From contig JAITEA010000228.1 of NCBI GenBank assembly GCA_031282285.1, positions 1-5,907 on the forward strand: a stretch of DNA of 5,907 nt. Direction: 5' to 3'. Shown piece after piece: positions 1-5,774 of the stretch (position 1 is its first letter; every line of letters begins with the position of its first letter). Origin of the DNA: Helicobacteraceae bacterium. GTDB taxonomy: Bacteria; Campylobacterota; Campylobacteria; Campylobacterales; SZUA-545. The position numbers and the translations under genes are program-made. The notes under the pieces were generated by a model. It was not told the DNA's origin, did not search any database, and worked only from the letters and a program-made list of their open reading frames with translations.

Positions 1-4
1 GGGC

Positions 5-505
5 TTAAAAGGCGCGCTTAAAGAGCGCCTCGATACGCAATATCGTGATAATGCTGTCGGCGCGTTTGCCCACGCCGTAGATATGATTGTCGTCGCTATC
101 CATACTCTCCGGCGCGGGATCGATATCGGACTCTTTGAGCCGGATTGCCTCCGTGAGCTTGTCGATCACAAAGCCGCTTACCTGATTTTTGTTGCGTATA
201 ACGATAAAGCGCGTCTCGTCCGTATAGACGGATTTCAGCCCGTTGAACTTGCGTTTAAGATCGATTAGCGGCAGCACATTGCCGCGCAGGTTAAACACGC
301 CGACCACATAATCGGGCGTGGATGGCACGCGCGTCGCCGCCAGCGGTTTGATAATCTCCTGAATGGAGAGAATCGGCACCGCGAACTCCTCCTCCTCGAC
401 CATAAAACACACCAATTGCACCACATCCTCGTCGCGCGAGGGCTCGTTTTGCGCCTTCTTTTGCTTCTGCTGATTTCGTAATACTTCTTTTAACTGTTCG
501 CTCAT
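5..505 (-). CDS. cheW: CheW, chemotaxis coupling protein
   Basis: This 166-residue protein consists of one CheW domain (about residues 28-166) behind a charged, Lys/Gln-rich leader of about 25 residues. The hallmark segment is the hydrophobic/Gly stretch at residues 64-84 (PDYVVGVFNLRGNVLPLIDL), typical of CheW. By family knowledge, CheW links the CheA kinase to methyl-accepting chemoreceptors in the polar signalling array at the inner membrane face. The ATG at 503-505 shares a 4-nt ATGA overlap with the cheA stop. A GGAG Shine-Dalgarno at 514-517 lies 8 nt upstream inside cheA, so translation is probably coupled and the start is well supported. The TAA stop is at 5-7, and the length is normal for the family apart from the leader. 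The adjacent cheAY and cheV make the assignment secure. Confidence 0.97.
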   Translation of the reverse strand: MSEQLKEVLRNQQKQKKAQNEPSRDEDVVQLVCFMVEEEEFAVPILSIQEIIKPLAATRVPSTPDYVVGVFNLRGNVLPLIDLKRKFNGLKSVYTDETRFIVIRNKNQVSGFVIDKLTEAIRLKESDIDPAPESMDSDDNHIYGVGKRADSIITILRIEALFKRAF

Positions 506-2859
506 GCCGTTAACTCCGCGTTAAAGTTGATATTGCGCTTGATCACATTGGTGAGGTATTCGGGCGAATATGGTTTGGTAATATATTCGGTCATACCCAC
601 CTCCACGCCGCGCATACGATCGGTCTTGCTTGTGCGCGAGGTAACCGCGACAAGCGGCAGATTCTTGAAACGGCTGTACTTGCGAATCTCGCTCGCCAGC
701 GCGTAGCCGTCCATTCTGGGCATCTCGATATCGATAAGGCAGGCGTCGAAGTCGCGCTCGCCGCTTTTGACGATGCCTAGCGCCTCCACGCCGTCGGTCG
801 CCTCCGTGATGGTTACGCCAAGATGGGCGATCGACTGGCGCATAATGGCGCGATCGGTTTTGGAATCATCGACGATCAATATATTGTAGTCGCTCGGTTT
901 GCTCTTGGCTTTGATCTTTGTCGTTTTGGCTTTGGCGGCGATCTTCGCGCTCGCGCTGGGCTTGGTCTTTTTCGCCATATTCATCAGCGCCGCCACATCG
1001 ACGATCAGCGTTACGCCGCCGTCGCCGCGCACCGTCGCGCCCGCGATCCCCTCGATGCCCTGCAGATACTCGCCTAGCGATTTGATCACGATCTCTTCCT
1101 GACCCACAAGCGCGTCCACGATCAGCCCCAGCTTGCTCTCCGCCAGCCCAAGCACCACCACATAGGTGTATTCGCCGCCGTCGATCACCTGCTCTACGCG
1201 GAAGATGTCCGATAGCTTCACAAGGCTTAGCACCTCGTCGCGCAGCCTCATCACCGATCGCCCCTCCACGCTGAAAATATCGTCCTCGCTAATGCGCACG
1301 GTTTCCAGCACCGAGCTAAGCGGAATGGCGTAATACTCCTCCTGCGCGCCGACCATCAGCGACTGGATAATGGCGAGGGTGAGCGGGATTTTCAGCTTGA
1401 TCACCGTGCCTTTGCCAAGCTCGGAATCGACCTCGATAATGCCGTTTAGCTTTTCGATATTGGTCTTTACCACATCCATACCCACGCCGCGACCGGAGAC
1501 GTTGGTTACCTTCGCCGCGGTGGATAGCCCCGCTCTAAATATCAGCGTGAAAGCCTCTTTCTGGCTCATACCGTCGGCTTCTTTTTCGCTGATCAGCCCC
1601 TTTTCAAACGCTTTGGACTTGAGCAGTTCGGCGTCCAGCCCCTTGCCGTCGTCGGAGATTTCGACGACGATGCTGTTGCCCTCGTTGTAGGCTTTCAGCT
1701 CGACCCTGCCCGTTTCGCTCTTGCCGAGTTTGACGCGCGTTTCGGGCGATTCGATGCCGTGATCGGCGCTGTTGCGGATAATATGCACCAGCGGATCGCC
1801 GATAACCTCGACGATCGACTTGTCCATCTCCGTCTCTTCGCCCGATATCTGCAGATCGATTTTCTTGTTGAGCTCGCGCGCCAGATCGCGGATCATACGC
1901 GGAAACTTGTTGAACACCTTGCCGATCGCGAGCATTCGCGTTTTCATAACGGCGGTTTGCAGATCGGTCGTAACCATCGATATGGAACTGACGACCTGAT
2001 TTAGCTCCTCCAAAAACTTCTCGCCCTCGTAGCGCTCTTCCACATCGTCGTAGATTTTGAGCAATCTGTTTTTGCCCAGCACAAGCTCGCCGATCAGGTT
2101 CATCAGGTGATCGAGGCGGTTCACATCGACGCGGATCGTCTGCTCCATCGTCGATTCGCCGCCCTTGTCGTCGGCGCGCTTGGCGGTCGGCGCGGCGGCG
2201 GCGGGTTTGGGCGCCTCGCGCGGCGCGCTTGCCGTCGCCTCGGCGTTTGGATGCGCCGGAACGATCGAGGCTTCCGCCGCGTTTTTCGCCTCGCGCCGCT
2301 TTTTATCCTCCTCTTGGCGGATCGCCAGCAGGCGCGCTATCTCGTCCTCGACCTCTTTGTCGCTGAGCTTGGAGTAGTCTGGTTCGGGTTCGCCGGAAAC
2401 GGCGGCGGTTTGCGGCGGCGCGGGCGCGATCTGAGGCGCGGCGGCAGCGGCTGCGGCGGCGGGGTCTTGCCCTTTGCTTACCGCGTCGAGTTTGGCTACG
2501 ATGCTGTCGATCGCCAGCCCGTGATCTTGATCGCTTCCCGTGTCGCGTATTTTGAGCAGCAGCGATTTCATCGCGTCGATCGACTCCAGCACGATATCCA
2601 TCACGCCCGCGTCGATCTTCAGCTCGCCCTTTCTGGCGAGATTGAGCACGTCCTCCATATGGTGCGTCAGATGCGTCAGAATATCAAAGTTCAAAAACGA
2701 CGACGATCCCTTAACGGTATGCGCCACGCGGAAGATGCCGTTGAGCAGATCCAGATCGTCTGGACGGGTTTCAAGCTCGACCAAATCCTGATCCAGCTTT
2801 TCGATCATTTCAAACGCTTCGACTAGGAAGTCTTGAGTTAATTCTTGCAGTTCGTCCAT
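502..2859 (-). CDS. cheA: CheAY, chemotaxis histidine kinase with fused C-terminal receiver
   Basis: This 785-residue cytoplasmic kinase phosphorylates CheY-type response regulators in response to chemoreceptors. The domains in order are: P1/HPt at about 1-130 with phospho-acceptor H47 in AHTVKG; an Ala/Pro-rich and charged linker at about 131-238; the P3 dimerisation helices at about 240-305; the P4 ATPase at about 310-495, with the N box around H359 to H367, the DDGKG box at 403-407 and the GRGVGMD box at 457-463; the P5 CheW-like domain at about 495-628; a Lys/Ala-rich linker at 630-656; and a receiver at 657-785, with acidic pair D664/D665, phospho-acceptor D710 in LIDIEMPRMDG, T740 and K762. 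All catalytic residues are present. I see no P2 (CheY-docking) domain between P1 and P3. The fused receiver is characteristic of Campylobacterota and is thought to act as a phosphate sink or modulator. The gene starts 9 nt after the cheV stop, behind an AAGGA site that overlaps that stop. Confidence 0.98.
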   Translation of the reverse strand: MDELQELTQDFLVEAFEMIEKLDQDLVELETRPDDLDLLNGIFRVAHTVKGSSSFLNFDILTHLTHHMEDVLNLARKGELKIDAGVMDIVLESIDAMKSLLLKIRDTGSDQDHGLAIDSIVAKLDAVSKGQDPAAAAAAAAPQIAPAPPQTAAVSGEPEPDYSKLSDKEVEDEIARLLAIRQEEDKKRREAKNAAEASIVPAHPNAEATASAPREAPKPAAAAPTAKRADDKGGESTMEQTIRVDVNRLDHLMNLIGELVLGKNRLLKIYDDVEERYEGEKFLEELNQVVSSISMVTTDLQTAVMKTRMLAIGKVFNKFPRMIRDLARELNKKIDLQISGEETEMDKSIVEVIGDPLVHIIRNSADHGIESPETRVKLGKSETGRVELKAYNEGNSIVVEISDDGKGLDAELLKSKAFEKGLISEKEADGMSQKEAFTLIFRAGLSTAAKVTNVSGRGVGMDVVKTNIEKLNGIIEVDSELGKGTVIKLKIPLTLAIIQSLMVGAQEEYYAIPLSSVLETVRISEDDIFSVEGRSVMRLRDEVLSLVKLSDIFRVEQVIDGGEYTYVVVLGLAESKLGLIVDALVGQEEIVIKSLGEYLQGIEGIAGATVRGDGGVTLIVDVAALMNMAKKTKPSASAKIAAKAKTTKIKAKSKPSDYNILIVDDSKTDRAIMRQSIAHLGVTITEATDGVEALGIVKSGERDFDACLIDIEMPRMDGYALASEIRKYSRFKNLPLVAVTSRTSKTDRMRGVEVGMTEYITKPYSPEYLTNVIKRNINFNAELTA
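514..517 (-). promoter_or_regulatory. Ribosome-binding site of cheW
   Basis: GGAG on the minus strand lies 8 nt before the cheW ATG, within the last codons of cheAY. Together with the 4-nt stop/start overlap it supports translational coupling of the two genes. Confidence 0.65.
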
Positions 2860-2864
2860 TGCGC

Positions 2865-2870
2865 TTCCTT
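2865..2870 (-). promoter_or_regulatory. Ribosome-binding site of cheAY
   Basis: AAGGAA on the minus strand overlaps the cheV TAA stop (2869-2871) and lies 5 nt before the cheA ATG (2857-2859). This placement suggests that cheAY translation is coupled to termination of cheV. Confidence 0.75.
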
Positions 2871-3819
2871 ATTTAATATGATTTTTGATTACGCGAGCGA
2901 CCTCGGGTACAAACTGGTTCGCGTCAAACTTAACCAGATAGCTTTCGCCGCCCGCCTCTTTGCCCCGCTTGTCGCTGAAGCGATCGCTGATCGAGGAGTT
3001 GAACACGACGGGAATATCCTTCAGGCGCGGATCGTCTTTAACGTGCGCCGCGAAGTGAAAGCCGTCCATACGCGGCATCTCCACGTCGGAGACGATCACG
3101 CGAAGCTCCGAGGAGAGCTGTTCGCCGTATTTGTCGTACATCTCGTTGAGCTTGTTCAGCGCGTCCGATCCGTCCACCGCTTCGATCACGCGCATACCCA
3201 TCTTTTCCAGCGTGTTTTTCACGATCCTGCGCGCGGTGGCGGAGTCGTCGATCACCATCGCCGAACCGCTAATCTGCTCTACGGCGCTCTCGATATTGAC
3301 CGTCGGGTGGTATAGCCCCAAATCCTTCACGATCGACTCAAAGTCCAATATCAGCAGCACCGCGTCGTTTTCAATCTTGGTTACGCCCGTAACCTTGTTG
3401 TGATCGAGCGATCCCTCTTCGCCGCCGCTTGAAAAGGTCGCGGGTTCTATATCCGCCCAGCTTATGCGCCGAATGCGTTTTGCCTCTCCGACGATAAAAC
3501 CGACCAGAATCTTGCTGAACTCGGCGATAATCACGCGCGATCGCTCGCGATCCCTCTCCGGCGTTTTAATCCCCATCCATTTGGCGAGATTCACCACCGG
3601 TATCACTACTCCGCGCAGATCAAAAATACCCTCGATATACTCCGGCGCGCCCGGCAGCTCGGTGAGCTTAGGAATCTTGATAATCTCCCTGACTTTGGCT
3701 ACATTTACGCCGTAAATACCCTCGTAAACGCGCTCGCCTATCTGTTTATATATTCTGAAATCAACTAGCTCCATTTCGTTGGCGCCCGTTTTCAAAGCGC
3801 TGACCGTAGCTCCAGCCAT
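2869..3819 (-). CDS. cheV: CheV, CheW-receiver hybrid coupling protein
   Basis: This 316-residue protein has an N-terminal CheW domain (about 16-165, with core segment PEYIEGIFDLRGVVIPVVNL at 59-78) followed by a receiver domain (about 186-316). The receiver keeps acidic pair D191/D192, phospho-acceptor D245 in VSDVEMPRMDG, S275/S276 and K297. CheV couples receptors to CheA, and phosphorylation of its receiver by CheA is thought to adjust signalling or drain phosphate. The frame stays open up to an ATG at 3918, which would add 33 residues. I prefer the ATG at 3817-3819 because a GGGAG site at 3828-3832 sits 8 nt upstream. That start also gives the normal family length and leaves only 5 nt after the lpxJ stop. 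The longer form would overlap lpxJ by 94 nt and begin with a basic sequence unlike CheV. Helicobacter pylori has a CheV in the same position, next to cheA and cheW. Confidence 0.95.
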   Translation of the reverse strand: MAGATVSALKTGANEMELVDFRIYKQIGERVYEGIYGVNVAKVREIIKIPKLTELPGAPEYIEGIFDLRGVVIPVVNLAKWMGIKTPERDRERSRVIIAEFSKILVGFIVGEAKRIRRISWADIEPATFSSGGEEGSLDHNKVTGVTKIENDAVLLILDFESIVKDLGLYHPTVNIESAVEQISGSAMVIDDSATARRIVKNTLEKMGMRVIEAVDGSDALNKLNEMYDKYGEQLSSELRVIVSDVEMPRMDGFHFAAHVKDDPRLKDIPVVFNSSISDRFSDKRGKEAGGESYLVKFDANQFVPEVARVIKNHIK

Positions 3820-3824
3820 ATCGA

Positions 3825-4604
3825 TTACTCCCGTTTTTCTTCGCGCAAGATCGCGCCCTCTCGCCCTGATTGTATCCGAACATAACTTTTTTCGCAAGCA
3901 AACGAAGCGAGATTGCAATAGGTCGAGGCTCTCGCCTCAAACGCGCTTGCTTTAACCGTAAATCGGCAATTTTGGTGAAAATGCCCCTCGATCGTCAAAT
4001 TCGCCGCGCTCAGCAGATCGCCGATGCGCTTAACGCGCCGCGACTGAAAATCTGGAATATCGTATTTTAAGCGTTTGTTAAACTGCCGTTTTTCGATCAG
4101 CTTCAGCAGGCGGTTATCCAGAAAATTGAGACTGAAAATATGCGCCAGCCACAGCCCGATTCTCGTGCGCATAAAGGCGGCGTAGATAGCGTAGCGAAGC
4201 TCGACGCGGTAGTCGCCGTGCAGCAGCCAGACGCGCTGGTTTTCAAATCTGAACCGTTTTGGCTGATCGGCTTTGGGCGCGATTTTTACCCTCTCGTCAA
4301 ATACGCCCTCTAGCATAAAATCGTGATTGCCCTCGAAATACCAGACCTCTATTTGACTTGCGGCGATCTTGTTGATCGTTTTGATCAGCGCCTCGTTGCG
4401 CGCGCGCGAATAGGCAAACTTGCCGATAAGCAGATCGCTAATATCGCCCATCAAAAACAGTTGCGGCGTTTTTATCTCGCCGGAGGCGATCGCCTCCAAA
4501 AACGGCGCGACCTCCGTCCGCCCAAGCGGGTTGTAGTGCGAATCGGCTAAAAAGATCGCGCCTTCTAATATTAGCGGCGCGTCCTCGAAAGGATCAGGGC
4601 GCAT
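3825..4604 (-). CDS. lpxJ: Metallophosphoesterase, probable UDP-2,3-diacylglucosamine diphosphatase (LpxJ type)
   Basis: This 259-residue protein carries the full set of calcineurin-like phosphoesterase metal motifs in order: D21-S-H23, G53-D-x-x-D57, the GNHD box at 92-95, H129-G-D131 and G207-H-F-H210. A two-metal hydrolase is therefore well supported. The specific call rests on context and memory. In Helicobacter pylori the gene next to cheV encodes LpxJ, the enzyme that cleaves UDP-2,3-diacylglucosamine to lipid X and UMP in lipid A synthesis, replacing LpxH. The hydrophobic, basic stretch around 138-185 could be a membrane-associating cap, which would suit a lipid substrate; this is inference. 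The ATG at 4602-4604 overlaps the end of argC by 11 nt and has no convincing Shine-Dalgarno, so translation probably depends on ribosomes finishing argC. No better start lies upstream of D21. It could instead be a related phosphoesterase of unknown substrate. Confidence 0.75.
   Translation of the reverse strand: MRPDPFEDAPLILEGAIFLADSHYNPLGRTEVAPFLEAIASGEIKTPQLFLMGDISDLLIGKFAYSRARNEALIKTINKIAASQIEVWYFEGNHDFMLEGVFDERVKIAPKADQPKRFRFENQRVWLLHGDYRVELRYAIYAAFMRTRIGLWLAHIFSLNFLDNRLLKLIEKRQFNKRLKYDIPDFQSRRVKRIGDLLSAANLTIEGHFHQNCRFTVKASAFEARASTYCNLASFACEKSYVRIQSGREGAILREEKRE
3828..3832 (-). promoter_or_regulatory. Ribosome-binding site that fixes the cheV start
   Basis: GGGAG on the minus strand lies 8 nt before the ATG at 3817-3819 and within the last codons of lpxJ. 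It is the main reason for choosing the 316-residue CheV over the 349-residue form. Confidence 0.75.
3869..3897 (-). promoter_or_regulatory. Sigma70-like promoter reading into cheV
   Basis: On the minus strand, TTGCGA (3892-3897; 4 of 6 match to TTGACA) is followed after exactly 17 bases by TACAAT (3869-3874; 5 of 6 match to TATAAT). The segment is a short AT-rich patch inside the 3' end of lpxJ, in otherwise GC-rich sequence. Transcription would begin near 3862, giving a leader of roughly 40 nt before the preferred cheV ATG at 3819. The boxes and spacing are seen directly; activity is inferred. It would let cheV-cheAY-cheW be expressed apart from dut-argC-lpxJ. It also argues against the longer cheV start at 3918, which lies upstream of it. 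Confidence 0.45.
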
Positions 4605-5616
4605 AGGCGATCGTGGGCAGCGCCGTTTCGTAGGGCAGATCGCACATCAGATTGGCGTTGGCGATCGCCGCGCTGGACGCGCCGCGCAGCAGATTGTCTA
4701 TCGCCGTCTGGACAAAGAGCGTATCGCCGCAGGTCAGGCAGAAAAGATCGCAGTAGTGCGTCCCCGCGATATGTTTAATCTGGACGCTTTCGTCGCGGAT
4801 GCGCACAAACGGGTTATCCGCGTAGAACGCCCGCGCTATTTGCGCCGGATCGCCGATGGGCGTTTTGAGCCGCAGATAGACCGACGCGAGCATTCCCCGC
4901 GTGATCGGCAGCAGGTGCGGCACAAATACGATCTCGACCGGCGCGTCTGCCGCTATGGAGAGCTTCTCTTTGATCTCCGGCGCGTGGCGGTGCGTTATCG
5001 GGCTGTAGGTGAAGCAGTTTTCGTTGGCGGTTACGAAGTGCGTCCGCTCGACGCACTGCCTGCCCGCGCCGGAAACGCCGCTTTTGGCGTCGATAATAAT
5101 CGCTTGATTTAGATCGACATAAGGCAGAAACGGCAACGCCGCGAGAATAGACGCGGTGGGGTAACAGCCCGGGTTGGCTACCAGCGCGGCGCGCGCGATC
5201 GCTTTATCTCCGGCAAGCTCGCGCAGCCCGTAAACCGCGCGGGCGAGGTTTTCCGCGTCGTCGTGCTTGACGCCGTAAGCGGCTTCGTAGGTTGGCTGCC
5301 GCAAGCGGTAATCGGCGGAGAGATCGACGACCTTTACGCCGCGCTCGAGCAGCGCTTTGGCGATCGCGACCGCCTGTTTGTGCGGCACGGCTAAGAACGC
5401 CAGTTTTGCGCGATCGGCTATCAGATCGGGATCGCTTTTTTCGATCTTGGCGTCGTACACGGCTTTGAGCGACGGGTGCGCGGAACAGATCGCCTCGCTC
5501 TGCGAACTGCCGCCCAGCAAAGCTATCTCAAAATAGGGGTGGTTTAGCAAAATCTTGATCAGCTCCAAGCCTGTGAAGCCGCTCGCGCCGATCACGGCTA
5601 CGGGGATTTTGCTCAT
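4594..5616 (-). CDS. argC: N-acetyl-gamma-glutamyl-phosphate reductase
   Basis: ArgC is the third enzyme of arginine biosynthesis: it reduces N-acetylglutamyl 5-phosphate to the semialdehyde with NADPH, in the cytoplasm. The 340-residue protein has the N-terminal dinucleotide-binding loop GASGFTG at 10-16, the catalytic cysteine C151 in NPGCYPT, the SGVSGAG segment at 179-185 and the catalytic histidine H211 in HRHAPEI. Length and C-terminal NLM motif (322-324) are normal for the family. The ATG at 5614-5616 shares a 4-nt ATGA overlap with the preceding short ORF. It has a GGGAG site (5626-5630) 9 nt upstream, and the glycine loop begins at residue 10, so the start is secure. The first four codons (MSKI) are part of the tandem duplication described at 5605-5907. 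Presence of argC suggests arginine prototrophy, unlike Helicobacter pylori, which lacks this pathway. Confidence 0.98.
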   Translation of the reverse strand: MSKIPVAVIGASGFTGLELIKILLNHPYFEIALLGGSSQSEAICSAHPSLKAVYDAKIEKSDPDLIADRAKLAFLAVPHKQAVAIAKALLERGVKVVDLSADYRLRQPTYEAAYGVKHDDAENLARAVYGLRELAGDKAIARAALVANPGCYPTASILAALPFLPYVDLNQAIIIDAKSGVSGAGRQCVERTHFVTANENCFTYSPITHRHAPEIKEKLSIAADAPVEIVFVPHLLPITRGMLASVYLRLKTPIGDPAQIARAFYADNPFVRIRDESVQIKHIAGTHYCDLFCLTCGDTLFVQTAIDNLLRGASSAAIANANLMCDLPYETALPTIAYAP

Positions 5617-5749
5617 ACGCCCGTGCTCCCGAAGCCGCCCGCTCCTCGTTTGGTTTCGTCGAGATCGTCGGTTTCGATTAGCTTAGCCTGCGGCGCGGGA
5701 TTTACCACGGCTTGCGCTATGCGATCGCCCGCGCTGAACTTAAAGGTTT
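5605..5749. repeat. Tandem duplication, copy 1 (158-bp period)
   Basis: Bases 5605-5749 align without gaps to 5763-5907, an offset of 158. The repeat carries the first 12 bases of argC plus the last part of dut, including the ribosome-binding site and stop/start overlap. Mismatches are at 5617, 5618, 5625, 5643, 5646, 5683 and 5685, so 138 of 145 positions agree, and 5686-5749 is identical to its partner. Homology stops sharply at 5605 on the argC side. The complete unit is probably 5605-5762, since the 13 bases after 5749 should pair with sequence beyond the window. Confidence 0.95.
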
Positions 5750-5774
5750 CGCGTCCAAAGTAGATTTTGCTCAT
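5613..5774 (-). CDS. Small ORF: duplicated dUTPase C-terminus fused to a copy of the argC start
   Basis: This intact 53-codon ORF runs from ATG (5772-5774) to TGA (5613-5615). Its first four residues, MSKI, are encoded by the same 12 bases as the start of argC. From residue 5 it is dUTPase-like, with motif 4 as GDRIAQ (16-21) and motif 5 as [10 protein letters not shown] (43-52). From residue 10 on it matches the visible end of the upstream dut with two differences, K/R at residue 31 and a final V/R. It lacks motifs 1-3, so it cannot be a dUTPase on its own. A GGGAG site at 5784-5788 lies 9 nt before the ATG. It overlaps dut and argC by 4 nt (ATGA) on each side, so it should be translated if the transcript is real. 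It could be a small functional peptide, a neutral by-product of duplication that preserves coupling to argC, or an assembly artefact. The reading frame is certain; function is unknown. Confidence 0.6.
   Translation of the reverse strand: MSKIYFGRETFKFSAGDRIAQAVVNPAPQAKLIETDDLDETKRGAGGFGSTGV
5626..5630 (-). promoter_or_regulatory. Ribosome-binding site of argC
   Basis: GGGAG on the minus strand lies 9 nt before the argC ATG. It lies within the Gly-Ser codons of the dUTPase motif 5 region of the small ORF, so coding sequence and ribosome-binding site overlap. Confidence 0.65.

Noticed and set aside
2107..2826. 239-codon open frame on the plus strand, opposite the cheAY P1 and linker region
   Set aside because: The translation is Arg/Gly-rich and low in complexity, with no recognisable domain. 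It is the GC-rich antisense of a real kinase domain, so I treat it as a shadow.
2871..2900. AT-rich patch upstream of cheAY as a possible promoter
   Set aside because: A TATTAA-like box exists on the minus strand, but no reasonable -35 box is found at the right spacing and the patch encodes the CheV C-terminus.
2845..3315. 156-codon plus-strand open frame opposite cheV
   Set aside because: It lies wholly opposite the conserved CheV receiver and shows His/Arg/Val-rich antisense composition with no domain or clear ribosome-binding site.
3820..3918. 33-residue N-terminal extension of CheV
   Set aside because: It overlaps lpxJ, contains the putative promoter and lacks family resemblance. A good ribosome-binding site favours the ATG at 3819.
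4814..5056. 80-codon minus-strand frame inside argC
   Set aside because: It is out of frame within the conserved ArgC catalytic region, and its Arg/Ala-rich translation has no domain.
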